Counted from the first letter of the stretch, positions 15,916-25,152 are shown. The stretch: 39,936 nucleotides of DNA from Ferrithrix thermotolerans DSM 19514 (GCF_900128965.1 NZ_FQUL01000021.1:1-39936), one strand, 5' to 3'. Numbers and translations are program-made. The notes: generated by a model from the letters alone, not told the origin.

Positions 15916-17046
15916 CTAGATAGAACCCAGATCTACTCCACGGGGGAGTTTTGATGTCGACCAGCCGAGATGTTTCATTGCGCTTCTGACCGCAAATCTG
16001 TCGGTCATTCCTGCTACATAGGCGACCGCTTGCTCGGTTGCGGCCACCGAACCTGCTGTCACCTCGTCATGGTTTCTCTCACCAAAGACATCTAGGTGCG
16101 GTCGATCGATGAAGTACTCAACGAGTGACTGTAGCATCTCAACTACAACCTTGTTCTGTTCTACAGAGGCCGGACGCATGTAGATGTATTCGTAGTTAAA
16201 GGTCCGGAATTCAGCGAGGATATCAGCCATATCAGGTGACATTCCCACTCTCCCTGACTTTAGGGAGGTCTCTATAATATCTGTGATCAACACATCGAGC
16301 TGGCGTCCTTTGACACTGCCTAAGGTGTCGAGCACAGCCTTGGGCAACATGGACTCTCTGACTATCCCAGCTCTACATGCGTCTTCAAAGTCGTGACACA
16401 CATAGGCAACCCGGTCAGCCCATGACACTACCTCTCCTTCGAGTGTAGATGGAGCCGGTAGTGACCATGAGTGGCAACGAATGCCGTCAAGGGTCTGCCA
16501 GGTTAGATTCAGATCTTTGAGGACTACGTCTGCACCGAACCTTGCGTGGTCGAAGCCCCTCTCAAGATAAGGAGAGAGAGCGTCTTCAGATGCGTGGCCA
16601 AATGGTCCGTGACCACAGTCGTGTCCAAGTGCTATCGCCTCGGCTAAGGTCGTATTTAGGCAAAGAGCTGATGCGATTGATCTTGCTACCTGCTCCACCT
16701 CCAAGGCATGGGTGAGGCGCGTTCTCATATGGTCCTCGGGAAAGATAAAGACTTGGGTCTTTCCCGCAAGTCTGCGAAATGCAGTGCCTTTGTGCAAGAT
16801 TCGGTCACGATCCACCTCAAAGCATGTCCTATATGGATCGGCTTCTTCTAAATTAGCCCTTTGGCCAGCACCGCTTGACCTTGTAGCATTGGGATCGAGG
16901 TGACTCTCGAGACGCTCTCTTTGTTGTCTATCGAACGATGAAGGACTAATAAGGCGCCGATCTGAGTCGCTGTGGGCTAGCACTACGTCGTTAGCAATTG
17001 TTCCTCGCATAGTGGATCTCCACGTCTCCGCTCTCTCTGTTACCAT
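15916..17046 (-). CDS. dgt: deoxyguanosinetriphosphate triphosphohydrolase-like protein (HD domain)
   Basis: This 376-residue HD-superfamily enzyme hydrolyses dNTPs to the nucleoside and triphosphate, keeping nucleotide pools balanced. The N-terminal block FEVDRDRILHKGTAFRRL and KTQVF are dGTPase signatures. The metal-binding H...HD...D set is visible as TRLTHALEVEQVA, then LGHDCGHGPFGHASED, and a later SWADRVAYVCHD. I start at ATG 17046, which follows AGGAGAG closely; a TTG frame reaching 17157 adds 37 residues unlike the family. The gene is monocistronic and converges with the reductase gene. In many actinobacteria dgt lies beside dnaG, but not visibly here. Confidence 0.92.
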   Translation of the reverse strand: MVTERAETWRSTMRGTIANDVVLAHSDSDRRLISPSSFDRQQRERLESHLDPNATRSSGAGQRANLEEADPYRTCFEVDRDRILHKGTAFRRLAGKTQVFIFPEDHMRTRLTHALEVEQVARSIASALCLNTTLAEAIALGHDCGHGPFGHASEDALSPYLERGFDHARFGADVVLKDLNLTWQTLDGIRCHSWSLPAPSTLEGEVVSWADRVAYVCHDFEDACRAGIVRESMLPKAVLDTLGSVKGRQLDVLITDIIETSLKSGRVGMSPDMADILAEFRTFNYEYIYMRPASVEQNKVVVEMLQSLVEYFIDRPHLDVFGERNHDEVTAGSVAATEQAVAYVAGMTDRFAVRSAMKHLGWSTSKLPRGVDLGSI

Positions 17047-17514
17047 AGGCTCTCCTAAAATGTGTGATTTTATCCAACTATGAGTCGTCGTAGTTACAAG
17101 GTTCTGAGTGACTTGAACGTTACCTCCCTCTTTAGCTGGAAAGGCTTCGCTAAGCAAACTCTACTTATGCGGGCCTCGCTTCGAAGCATTTGGTGTCCCT
17201 AGTTCTACATCCGACCTATATCTTTGGGGTGTGCAAAAGAAACGCCTTTTAGATCAATAACATCTGAAGCCGGAGATCGAAAATCTCGCTTAGGGGTACA
17301 CTACCCTCCTCTACCAACAAATCTTTCGCCACCCCTGATCAGGTCCATTTACAAGCTATGCAAACACAAAGAGTGGTCCAAATCTGTTTCGGCCGAGGAA
17401 CCTCACGATCGCAGGTATCTTGAGAGATCTGTGCCTTTACAGCACAACTCTGGCTTTGGATAGAAGCAGGTAGCATCTGACGCCAACTACGTTCTCCATC
17501 ACCTGTTCAGACGC
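17047..17514. other. intergenic region upstream of dgt
   Basis: This gap of about 470 bases carries no supported gene. It must contain the minus-strand dgt promoter and the end of the membrane protein transcript. A plus-strand 79-codon frame (17224-17463) has no ribosome-binding site and no recognisable protein features. Confidence 0.4.
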
Positions 17515-17889
17515 CTAACGCGTAAACCAAGTATTTACGTACGTTCTCGACTGAGGATGAATTAGAAGGACAAAGGGAACCAGGGACAAAATCACCTGGA
17601 GAAAGTCACCGGTTATAACCCCTAAACCAAACTCGACGACGAACAGAATTATTATTACAACTGGAATGGCAGCTGCTACCACACCAACGTAGTAGCCCCA
17701 CTTTTTGTCGTTGGCGATACCATAAGCACCAGCAATGGGGAGCACGATCCCCACCAAGGAAAGTGCGGTCGAGTAACCGCTGTATAATGCTACGTTTACT
17801 ATGGCAAACAAAGCGTTTACGTACAGCAGGATCGTCGCTATCATCAACGTCTGCGGGTGTGTACTGTTTACAAGCTTCAATGACCGCAT
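17515..17889 (-). CDS. small integral membrane protein, unknown function
   Basis: This 124-residue protein has four predicted transmembrane segments (about residues 14-35, 42-58, 65-85 and 90-112) joined by short loops, with a conserved-looking NDKKWGYYVGV stretch between segments 2 and 3. I do not recognise a named family; many actinobacteria encode comparable small four-helix membrane proteins. The ATG at 17889 follows AGGTGG with good spacing. It lies 72 bases beyond rlmN on the same strand, so it could be last in the mshD-EamA-rlmN direction. Confidence 0.7.
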   Translation of the reverse strand: MRSLKLVNSTHPQTLMIATILLYVNALFAIVNVALYSGYSTALSLVGIVLPIAGAYGIANDKKWGYYVGVVAAAIPVVIIILFVVEFGLGVITGDFLQVILSLVPFVLLIHPQSRTYVNTWFTR

Positions 17890-17961
17890 TTAAACCACCT
17901 ATTCCGCCCGTGGGCGCCAGATCTCCCTAGGTCCATGTTAGCGCTAAAACATGGCATGTAC

Positions 17962-19095
17962 CTAGGAGGTGGGGACTGAAGCCCGTCTTACTCTTAGCTT
18001 GTCGCTTTGTACGACAAGCTGTCCACACGCGGCTGCAATGTCTGAGCCTCGAGTGTCCCTCACGGTAACGTTGACGGAGTTGTTGCTCAGTATCTCTTTA
18101 CATCTAGCCACCGTCTCAGGAGGTGAACCCGGATAGTCATACATCGGCGTGGAGTTAAGTGGTATGAGATTGACGTGAGCCCTAAGCTCTTTGGCGATAA
18201 CGGTTAGCTGTCTCATCTGCTCAGGAGAGTCGTTGACTTTGTCGATGAGTGCGTACTCTAGCGTAACTCGCCTACGGCTTTTTGTCCTGTATTGGTGTAA
18301 AGATTCGATCAGGGCATCGATACTATATCTACGGTTTATTGGAACGATCTGATCCCTGGTCTCGTTGTCGGGAGCGTGCAAGGATACCGCTAGATTGACC
18401 TGCAGATCCTCCTCGGCCAGCTTTAGGATGCCTGGGACCACTCCTACTGTAGAGAGGGTTATCGATCGGGCTCCAAGCTGAAACTCCGATATTAGGGACC
18501 TCACAAAGGCGAGCGTGTTGTCGTAGTTCGCAAGCGGCTCGCCCATTCCCATAAGTACCACGTTGGTAATCCTCTTGGTGGGGTCGATCTCCCTTAGCTC
18601 CTTTGACGCCCAGAAGAACTGCTCTTGCATCTCAGAGACCCTTAGGTGTCTACCAAAACCACCTTGTCCAGTAGCGCAAAAGACGCATCCCATAGCGCAT
18701 CCCAACTGGGTGGATACACAGACGGTATCTCGCTTTCGATAGCACATTAGCACGGTCTCGATCTTGCTATCGTCTCTGAGGGTAAGAACTGCCTTTCGTG
18801 TCCGTCCTTGATCGGTACTTACCACAAAGGCACTCTCGGCGCTCAGATACATCTGATCCCGAAGGCGACTACGCAGGTTTTTGGGCAACGTCATGTTATC
18901 CCAAGGAGCTATGAAGCCCTTGAACAACCCCTCCTTAATCTGCGTTACCCGGAATCGGGGCTGATCTTCACCTAAGATTGTGGCAGCGTTTTGATTACTT
19001 AGCTCAAAGGGACTAGGGCGCGCCTCGGTAGTTGTCTCTTCATCTGGTAAGTTCTCATATCGGTCGACTCTCAAGTCTCTCGTCTCCTTAGTCAA
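17962..19095 (-). CDS. rlmN: dual-specificity RNA methyltransferase RlmN (radical SAM)
   Basis: This is a radical SAM enzyme that methylates C2 of A2503 in 23S rRNA and usually A37 of some tRNAs. The iron-sulfur cluster motif CxxxCxxC is visible in CAMGCVFCATGQGGF. The GMGEPLANYDN SAM-binding block, the SVSLHAPDNETRD segment and the methyl-carrying cysteine of AACGQL near the C-terminus are present. Two starts are possible. TTG at 19095 gives 377 residues. TTG at 19074 has a better AAGGAG upstream (nine-base spacing) and would give 370. The gene follows the EamA permease gene by about 18 bases and is probably co-transcribed. Confidence 0.94.
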   Translation of the reverse strand: MTKETRDLRVDRYENLPDEETTTEARPSPFELSNQNAATILGEDQPRFRVTQIKEGLFKGFIAPWDNMTLPKNLRSRLRDQMYLSAESAFVVSTDQGRTRKAVLTLRDDSKIETVLMCYRKRDTVCVSTQLGCAMGCVFCATGQGGFGRHLRVSEMQEQFFWASKELREIDPTKRITNVVLMGMGEPLANYDNTLAFVRSLISEFQLGARSITLSTVGVVPGILKLAEEDLQVNLAVSLHAPDNETRDQIVPINRRYSIDALIESLHQYRTKSRRRVTLEYALIDKVNDSPEQMRQLTVIAKELRAHVNLIPLNSTPMYDYPGSPPETVARCKEILSNNSVNVTVRDTRGSDIAAACGQLVVQSDKLRVRRASVPTS

Positions 19096-19113
19096 AGTGA
19101 GTTTCGCTCCAGC

Positions 19114-20046
19114 TCACCCAGATCTCCTTGCGGGCCGAGCCTCGAGGGTCTCTGTTGGATGAGAGAGCTCTGATGAGGTTGATCTAACGGCAAGTATCAC
19201 TCCCACTGCGACCAACAACCCACCTAGGACCGTCTCGGGGGAAACTCTCTCTCCAAGAATCAAAGCACCAAGGATAACACCTACTACGGGCTGAAAAAGA
19301 AGCATAACGCCGCCTCGAGATGCACTTACATGGTTGAAGCCCCAGCTCCACATAAAAAACGCAAGAGCCATTCCGATAACCGATATATAACCGACCAAGA
19401 GCCAGGCAACGATACCCACTGGGAAGGGTCTCGGTGAGTTTAGAGTAGAGTAGGCGGCGAAAGGAGCGCTTGTAAGCGCTCCAACCAACGATGCGACAGA
19501 GACGACGACAAGAGCGCTGTGTCGTCTTAGAAGGCTTGTGCTCAAAACGGTGTAGGTGGCCCAAGCCAAAGTGGCCACGAGAAGATAAAAGATTCCAAGC
19601 TTCACCTGCGCACCACCTACCGGCGATCCTACGATCACTACCACACCAACAAGGGCTAACGCCATCGCAAGCCAGCGGCGAAGTGGTATCTGTTCCTTCA
19701 GCACGGTCGCTCCCAAGACGGCGATGGCAACCGGAGATGAAGCGGTAATTAGGGAGCCGAGTGCCGCTCCAGCAAGATGGGTTCCGTAGAACTGAAAGCC
19801 AACCGAGAGAGAAAATCCGACGACTCCCGCACCAACAAGCTGAATGACGTCCGTTTTTGAGATAGCCCTAAGGCCACCGCTACGATAGGCAAGGGGAAGC
19901 AGAACAACCGCCGATATCAGCTCTCGTAGTTCGAGAACTATCATTGGCGGCACGTTGCGCATAAGGGCATCACTTGCTACGTACATGCCTCCCCATATCG
20001 CAGAGGCTACCGATAGCGCCAGCAGTCCTTTGGTGGAGTTTTTCAC
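19114..20046 (-). CDS. EamA/DMT-family permease
   Basis: This 310-residue membrane protein is of the drug/metabolite transporter superfamily, with ten hydrophobic segments arranged as two EamA repeats (about residues 8-140 and 150-285). The first repeat has SAIWGGMYVASDAL, and the second ends with VLGGLLVAVGVIL. Such permeases export amino acids or other metabolites; the substrate is unknown here. The GTG start at 20046 has no clear Shine-Dalgarno but has TAGTCT six bases upstream, so it may be leaderless. The C-terminal tail after the last helix is hydrophilic and Arg-rich. It lies between mshD and rlmN on the same strand. Confidence 0.88.
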   Translation of the reverse strand: MKNSTKGLLALSVASAIWGGMYVASDALMRNVPPMIVLELRELISAVVLLPLAYRSGGLRAISKTDVIQLVGAGVVGFSLSVGFQFYGTHLAGAALGSLITASSPVAIAVLGATVLKEQIPLRRWLAMALALVGVVVIVGSPVGGAQVKLGIFYLLVATLAWATYTVLSTSLLRRHSALVVVSVASLVGALTSAPFAAYSTLNSPRPFPVGIVAWLLVGYISVIGMALAFFMWSWGFNHVSASRGGVMLLFQPVVGVILGALILGERVSPETVLGGLLVAVGVILAVRSTSSELSHPTETLEARPARRSG

Positions 20047-20052
20047 ACATCC

Positions 20053-20058
20053 AGACTA
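20053..20058 (-). promoter_or_regulatory. -10-like box for a leaderless start of the EamA gene
   Basis: TAGTCT (minus strand) lies six bases before the GTG start, with no ribosome-binding site between. The 76-base gap to mshD allows a separate promoter. Confidence 0.35.
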
Positions 20059-20122
20059 CCTAGGTCGCTGGAGCTGTCACCGGCACCTATGCCTCAATGT
20101 GTAACCCAAAAGATCTGTGGGG

Positions 20123-21031
20123 CTACAGATCTATGGTGTATGCCCGATCGATATGGTCAACACTAAAGCCCAAGGACCTATATAGACAAAGCGCCGGTTC
20201 GTTTGTGGAGTCAACGTACAACATGCCTGTGGTTATGCCAAGAGAGCTTAGATAACTAAGACCGTACTTACATATCTCCTTGCCAATTCCGCGATGTGCA
20301 TAGTCAGGGTTGGTAGCGACAACATATATCTCTCCTATCGGAGCCTCTTCGTCAAGGTGTACCTTGGTCCACACAAAAGCCGCTAGGTCCCCCTCTAGCT
20401 CCAGCAGGAAGAATCCCTTAGGATCGAACCAAGGCTCCTGCTCACGTGATAAAAGGGTTTCCCTCGTCCAACCCCCCTGTTCAGGGTGCCACGCAAAGGC
20501 TCGATTATTTACTGAGAGCCACCTATCTTCGTCAACACCTACTTGGAAGTGCCTTATCGTTCCTGGGAGCTTTGGGAGTGGAAGCGGAAGTGGAAGCTTG
20601 CAGCGCATCTGATATAGGTCACGCCCGCGAGTAAATCCAGCCTCTTTAGCGAGATCGTCTAGATAGGGTGAGGGCTTAGGTAGCCACATATGGACGTGAC
20701 CACCTCCATTAGCCTTGATCTCTTCGATAGCTCCTTTTAGCAAATACTTTCCGACCTCAGATTCGCTTCGGCGTTCCATGGGATGGATCAGTAGTTCTAT
20801 CCCCCAGGACTGCGGACCTTTGGATATCTGTACATATCCAACCGCAACTCGTGGGTTACTTCTGTAGGCAATCAGACCTGTTACACCCTTTCGACCTCCC
20901 TGCACAAGGTCAACCCAGGTATGGTCTTCTAAAGCCTTATGGCCGTCAGAGCGCTCAATCGTCTTCGCAAGAATCAAGACTGAGGCGATCTCTTGCTCTC
21001 CGATGCGTCTGTGTAAATCTAGGTCAGTCAT
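20123..21031 (-). CDS. mshD: mycothiol synthase (tandem GNAT acetyltransferase)
   Basis: This 302-residue enzyme catalyses the last step of mycothiol synthesis, acetylating Cys-GlcN-inositol with acetyl-CoA. It has two GNAT domains (about residues 1-145 and 160-302). The C-terminal one carries the acetyl-CoA loop IYVVATNPDYAHRGIGKEI and the LYVDSTNEPALCLYRSLGF block diagnostic of MshD. FAWHPEQGGWTRETL and EPWFDPKGFFL are also family signatures. An unusual linker with three Pro-Leu repeats (KLPLPLPLPKLPG) joins the domains. The start is ATG at 21031. Presence of mshD places the organism in Actinomycetota. It is divergent from nth. Confidence 0.93.
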   Translation of the reverse strand: MTDLDLHRRIGEQEIASVLILAKTIERSDGHKALEDHTWVDLVQGGRKGVTGLIAYRSNPRVAVGYVQISKGPQSWGIELLIHPMERRSESEVGKYLLKGAIEEIKANGGGHVHMWLPKPSPYLDDLAKEAGFTRGRDLYQMRCKLPLPLPLPKLPGTIRHFQVGVDEDRWLSVNNRAFAWHPEQGGWTRETLLSREQEPWFDPKGFFLLELEGDLAAFVWTKVHLDEEAPIGEIYVVATNPDYAHRGIGKEICKYGLSYLSSLGITTGMLYVDSTNEPALCLYRSLGFSVDHIDRAYTIDL

Positions 21032-21223
21032 ATCACTTAGAAACTACTTTGAAGTGGGGTAGGATCGGTCTTTTCCTCTACATTTACACAAGACATGGGG
21101 CACGTCCTCACTCTTTGTTGATCAAAATCAAATGAAGATTCGAAGTCTTTAGTTCATTAGGTGCAGTTAGAGTCTAGGGGTGACAAGCTCGTGCATTAGG
21201 GGAGATGTAGGTGGTGAGAGCAA

Positions 21224-21910
21224 TTGGCTTTAGTGGGCGAAGACGAAGATCGTATTCGAGTAGATGAGATATTGAGACGTCTTGAGCTAAATTATCCAGG
21301 ATCCGAACAGGATCTATGTGAACTTAACTTTACCTCAGCCTTCCAGCTTCTCGTGGCAACGGTGCTGTCTGCGCAGTGCACCGACAAGGTAGTAAACAAG
21401 GTGACTAGCTCCCTATTTGCACGGTACCCAGACGCTTACTATCTAGCCCACGCTGAGATAGGCGATGTCGAGTCGATAGTGAAACCGACGGGCTTCTATC
21501 ACAACAAGGCCAAGAACATCGTCGATCTGTCAGGTAGGCTCATAAGCAGCTATGGTGGTGAAGTACCAAAGGACATCGACGACCTTACAAAACTCCCAGG
21601 AGTTGGGAGAAAAACAGCCAACGTTGTACTACCGATAGCTTTTCGCATTCCCGGACTTGCGGTTGATACCCATGTGAAGCGGCTGTCAAGGCGCCTGGGA
21701 CTAACACAGTCATCGGATCCTCTAAAGGTTGAAGAAGACCTATGTTCAAAGGTAGAACCATCTGAGTGGGCACGGCTCTCGCTAAGACTCATCCTCCATG
21801 GACGAAGAGTCTGCAGTGCGCGTGCCCCCGAGTGTTCTCAGTGTTTCCTCGAGGACCTATGTCCCTCTAAAGACACCTATCTATCTGGTAGCGTTCTCAA
21901 GTCGCCTTAG
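21224..21910 (+). CDS. nth: endonuclease III (DNA glycosylase/AP lyase)
   Basis: This is a 228-residue base-excision repair enzyme that removes oxidised pyrimidines and cleaves AP sites. The helix-hairpin-helix LPGVGRKTANVVL, the catalytic Asp in VDTHVKRLSRRLG and the catalytic Lys in LSAQCTDKVVNKV are present. The C-terminal [4Fe-4S] loop has the normal C-X6-C-X2-C-X5-C spacing (CSARAPECSQCFLEDLC). The start is TTG at 21224, behind a GGTGG-like sequence, or GTG at 21233; an in-frame stop at 21215 excludes longer forms. Its 3' end overlaps a small gene on the opposite strand by 30 bases. Confidence 0.95.
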   Translation: MALVGEDEDRIRVDEILRRLELNYPGSEQDLCELNFTSAFQLLVATVLSAQCTDKVVNKVTSSLFARYPDAYYLAHAEIGDVESIVKPTGFYHNKAKNIVDLSGRLISSYGGEVPKDIDDLTKLPGVGRKTANVVLPIAFRIPGLAVDTHVKRLSRRLGLTQSSDPLKVEEDLCSKVEPSEWARLSLRLILHGRRVCSARAPECSQCFLEDLCPSKDTYLSGSVLKSP

Positions 21911-22072
21911 AGCAACCAAGAGCGCTTTTTCGGCTTGATATAGTTCGGAGGCGCTCGCTTCATCTCTCATCGACCGCATCTTGTCTCCCAGTGAGCTGGC
22001 TCGTTTTGCCAGCTCAGAGATCGTGTAGCTCATCGAGGAGATCTCTGCCTTTGCCGAAGGGTCTAAGCTCAT
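21881..22072 (-). CDS. small helical hypothetical protein overlapping the nth 3' end
   Basis: This 63-residue charged protein is predicted to be two amphipathic helices (ISSMSYTISELAKRASSLG, then ASELYQAEKALLVALRRLE), a possible coiled-coil hairpin. The ATG at 22072 has only a weak AGAAAGA ribosome-binding site. It is convergent with nth, and the last ten codons overlap nth antiparallel. It fills the gap between nth and hisD on the opposite strand. I do not recognise a family. It could be a real conserved small actinobacterial protein or a chance frame; the well-formed helix pattern favours a gene. Confidence 0.5.
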   Translation of the reverse strand: MSLDPSAKAEISSMSYTISELAKRASSLGDKMRSMRDEASASELYQAEKALLVALRRLENATR

Positions 22073-22188
22073 GTGTCAGGATCTTTCTACTTTGGTTTAC
22101 TGCGTTAAAGAACAAAGATTACGGTAGGTTTTACTCAAAGGTTCCGAGGCCATGACTGCGGTCGTATGTGATTAGGAAGTTACCCACC

Positions 22189-23502
22189 ATGCTAAAGAGT
22201 TTAGACCTTCGCCCCTTTAGGGGTACGGCGCTACTAGGCGCACTGCCTCGCCCAAGCATTGGAACTGCTGATCCCACCGGGTCCGTAAGGGAGATCTTGT
22301 CGCGAGTCAAAAACGAAGGTGACAGTGCTCTTTACGATCTGACCAAACGGTTTGACAACGTTACACTTGATCATCTCCAAGTTGGCAAAGATGAGATGGA
22401 AGCCGCCTTTGGCCGCATAGACAACGCCTTGAGAGAAGCTCTCCTTGCGGCAAAGTACTCGGTAGTAAGGGTGCATGAAGAAGAGCTAAAGTTGCTAGCT
22501 GAGCACGAGCTTATCGATAACTTTGGCATGCGGATAACGTATAAGACCCAACCGGTGGATCGTGCTGGATGTTATGTTCCCGGTGGCGTCGCTAGATACC
22601 CCTCTTCGGTTATCATGACCGCTTCGATCGCCAAGGTAGCGGGGGTGAGAGAGGTCGTACTGTGTGTTCCACCTCAGCCAGATGGAACTGTGGATGATGC
22701 AACTTTGGCAGCGGCGCACATTTGTGAGGTCGACTACGTCTTTAGTATCGGTGGAGCCCAGGCAATCGGAGCGATGGCCTATGGTACTGAGTCGGTGCCC
22801 AAGGTGGATGTGATAGTAGGACCTGGAAACGTTTATGTGTCAATAGCTAAGCGCGAGGTGTCCCAGGTAGTGGGTGTACCTTCTTCCTTCGCGGGACCTT
22901 CAGAGGTGGTTGTGGTTGCAGACGAGTCTGTTCCTCCTAAGTGGAGTGCTCTCGACATTGCTGTGCAAGCGGAGCACGGTCCGAACGGACTCGCCTGGTT
23001 TATTACCTGGAACGAAGAGTACGCAAAGGCCGTAGAGGAGGAGTTGGAGAGCTACCTAGACGAAGCCTCACGCAAGGATCACATCGCATCGACGCTTTCT
23101 ACTCAGGGCTACTCGGCTTTAGTTCGTAACCGTGACCAGGCGATAGAGGTGGCTAACTTGATCGCTCCTGAACATCTCGAGCTGCTATATCACGACGCTG
23201 GGCAAGATCTGGATAAGGTAACCAACGCAGGAGCGGTCTTTGTAGGACCATACGGAACAGCGGCCTACGGTGACTACGTAGCTGGTCCCTCCCATGTGCT
23301 GCCGACGTACTCAACAGCGCGCTTTGCTTCGGTCCTTGGCGTAAGTGACTTTAGAAAGAGGATGCACTTTATCGAGGTCACTCGAGACGCAGTTGATCAG
23401 ATCTCATGGGCAGCTGAAGAGATCGCTGGGGCCGAGGGTCTAGAGGCTCATAGCGACTCTATAAGGGTTCGTCGCTCTGAGGGAGAACTAGATGAAGCCT
23501 AG
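22189..23502 (+). CDS. hisD: histidinol dehydrogenase
   Basis: This is a 437-residue zinc enzyme that oxidises L-histidinol to L-histidine in two NAD-dependent steps. The signature region VDVIVGPGNVYVSIAKREV, the VQAEHGPNG zinc-ligand block, the NLIAPEHLEL motif and the C-terminal GDYVAGPSHVLPT are all typical. I start at ATG 22189 behind AGGAAG; the longer GTG frame from 22168 is unsupported. It is the first gene of a long operon whose genes mostly overlap or nearly touch. hisG and hisE are not in the window, so the pathway is completed elsewhere. Confidence 0.96.
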   Translation: MLKSLDLRPFRGTALLGALPRPSIGTADPTGSVREILSRVKNEGDSALYDLTKRFDNVTLDHLQVGKDEMEAAFGRIDNALREALLAAKYSVVRVHEEELKLLAEHELIDNFGMRITYKTQPVDRAGCYVPGGVARYPSSVIMTASIAKVAGVREVVLCVPPQPDGTVDDATLAAAHICEVDYVFSIGGAQAIGAMAYGTESVPKVDVIVGPGNVYVSIAKREVSQVVGVPSSFAGPSEVVVVADESVPPKWSALDIAVQAEHGPNGLAWFITWNEEYAKAVEEELESYLDEASRKDHIASTLSTQGYSALVRNRDQAIEVANLIAPEHLELLYHDAGQDLDKVTNAGAVFVGPYGTAAYGDYVAGPSHVLPTYSTARFASVLGVSDFRKRMHFIEVTRDAVDQISWAAEEIAGAEGLEAHSDSIRVRRSEGELDEA

Positions 23503-24541
23503 GGATTCGCTGGGGCTTAGAGAGGGATATCACTCTCCCCAGCTAGACGTGGAGGTGAGACTCAATACGAACGAGTCGCCTTTTCCGCCACCGAGGGAGT
23601 TTACATCTGCTTTTGAGTCTTATCTCAGGAAACTTACGCTCAATCGTTATCCCGATCGGAGCTACAAAGAGGTCAGAGCAGCCATAGCGGAGGCGTACGA
23701 TACAGAGCCGGAGCGGGTTTTCTGTGGAAACGGGTCCAACGAGGTTCTTCTAAATATTGCTCTTGCATACGGAGGTCCAAACAGACGAGCCGTCGTCTTT
23801 GAACCCACCTACTCCCTACACTCACACATCGCATCTACGGTCGGTACCGAGGTCGTGACCCTTGGCAGAGACTCTTCCTTTCAGATCAACGACGCTTTAG
23901 TGCAACAGGCCGAAGATATCTCACCTGAGATGGTTTATCTGTGTTCTCCAAATAATCCAACAGGAGCCTTAGAAGACGCCGATATTGTGAAGAAGATCTT
24001 TGCGTTGTCCTCAGATCCCCTCGTGATGTTAGACGAGGCGTACGCTGACTTTCTTGGACAAAAAACGAACTTGGGGTCCGAACCAGAAACTCTGATTCGA
24101 CTTCGTACCTTCTCTAAGTGGTTTGATCTTGCAGGTCTTCGATTTGGATTTTGCATAGCATCAAAAGAGGTTGTCTCTGTGTTAGATCAGGTGGTGTTGC
24201 CGTACCACCTAGATCAGATCAAGCAGGTGGCCGTGTTGGCTGCACTTAGAACAAGACAACACTTTGAGGACAAAGCCAATGCAATCTGTAAGCTAAGGGA
24301 CGATCTCTATGATTCGCTGGTCTCCCTTGGTGTAAGGGCTCATCCTTCCAACGCAAACTTTATCCTTGTGGAGTTTCCTGAGAAGGACCCAAAGATGATA
24401 TGGAGACAGCTCGTGGAAAGGTCGATACTGGTCCGAGATACAACCTCTTGGCCCATGCTGCCTCCTTCTCTGCGAATTACCGTCGGTACGGCACTGGAGA
24501 ACGAGAGGCTCCTTGTGGCGTTGCAAGAGATATTGCGCTGA
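23492..24541 (+). CDS. hisC: histidinol-phosphate aminotransferase
   Basis: This is a 349-residue fold-type I PLP aminotransferase converting imidazole acetol phosphate to histidinol phosphate. The N-terminal RLNTNESPFPPP, the NRYPDRSYKEVRAAIAE segment, the CSPNNPTG cofactor motif, the Asp-Glu-Ala-Tyr of MLDEAYADF and the PLP-lysine motif FSKWFDLAGLRFGF are all intact. The ATG lies inside the 3' end of hisD, overlapping by 11 bases, so translation is coupled. The usual actinobacterial order hisD-hisC-hisB is conserved. Confidence 0.95.
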   Translation: MKPRDSLGLREGYHSPQLDVEVRLNTNESPFPPPREFTSAFESYLRKLTLNRYPDRSYKEVRAAIAEAYDTEPERVFCGNGSNEVLLNIALAYGGPNRRAVVFEPTYSLHSHIASTVGTEVVTLGRDSSFQINDALVQQAEDISPEMVYLCSPNNPTGALEDADIVKKIFALSSDPLVMLDEAYADFLGQKTNLGSEPETLIRLRTFSKWFDLAGLRFGFCIASKEVVSVLDQVVLPYHLDQIKQVAVLAALRTRQHFEDKANAICKLRDDLYDSLVSLGVRAHPSNANFILVEFPEKDPKMIWRQLVERSILVRDTTSWPMLPPSLRITVGTALENERLLVALQEILR

Positions 24542-24561
24542 AAGGACCTCAACGAAAGACG

Positions 24562-25152
24562 ATGCGAAGCTGTTATTTGTCACGAAAGACCAATGAAACA
24601 GAAGTAGAGGTGTCCCTCGTGTTGGAGGGCCGAGGAGTTAGGACTATCTCCACCCCAATACCCTTCTTCGACCATATGCTTGATCAGGTTGCCAGATTCT
24701 CAAATGTAGATATGGAGGTAAAGGTAACAGGGGATATCGATGTGGACGGCCATCACATAGTCGAAGATACAGGGATTGTACTAGGAAGCTGCCTCTCAGA
24801 CGCATTGGGTGATCGCAAGGGAATAGAACGCTTCTCCCAAGCAGCCGTTCCCATGGATGAAGCTTTAGTAGTAGTTACCCTAGATCTATCCGGGAGGCCC
24901 TATCTACACTACGAAGATGCAGCTCTAAGGGGTCATGTTCCTCTTGGTTCACCGAGTTTCGATCCACAACTGGCGGAGGAGTTCTTTCGTGCACTATGCG
25001 TTGGAGCCAGATTGACTCTTCATGTCGACTATGTGAGGGGTAAGAACACTCATCACATGCTCGAAGCGGCTTTTAAGGCCTTTGGAAGAGCACTTGGCAA
25101 GGCGATCTGCATTACTGGAGCAGAGGTTCCATCCACGAAGGGTGTGATCTAG
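24562..25152 (+). CDS. hisB: imidazoleglycerol-phosphate dehydratase
   Basis: This is a 196-residue monofunctional IGP dehydratase, a manganese enzyme. The first metal site is in PFFDHML and DGHHIVEDTGI, and the second is in RGKNTHHMLEAAFKAFGRAL. The start is ATG 24562, giving MRSCYLSRKTNETEV, which matches the usual HisB N-terminus; an upstream frame inside hisC is spurious. It lies 20 bases after the hisC stop. Its TAG stop is followed immediately, in the same reading frame, by the HisH coding sequence, which has no canonical start codon, so read-through to a HisB-HisH fusion is formally possible. Confidence 0.95.
   Translation: MRSCYLSRKTNETEVEVSLVLEGRGVRTISTPIPFFDHMLDQVARFSNVDMEVKVTGDIDVDGHHIVEDTGIVLGSCLSDALGDRKGIERFSQAAVPMDEALVVVTLDLSGRPYLHYEDAALRGHVPLGSPSFDPQLAEEFFRALCVGARLTLHVDYVRGKNTHHMLEAAFKAFGRALGKAICITGAEVPSTKGVI

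Noticed and set aside
17224-17463. 79-codon plus-strand frame upstream of dgt
   Set aside because: No ribosome-binding site, no recognisable family; probably chance.
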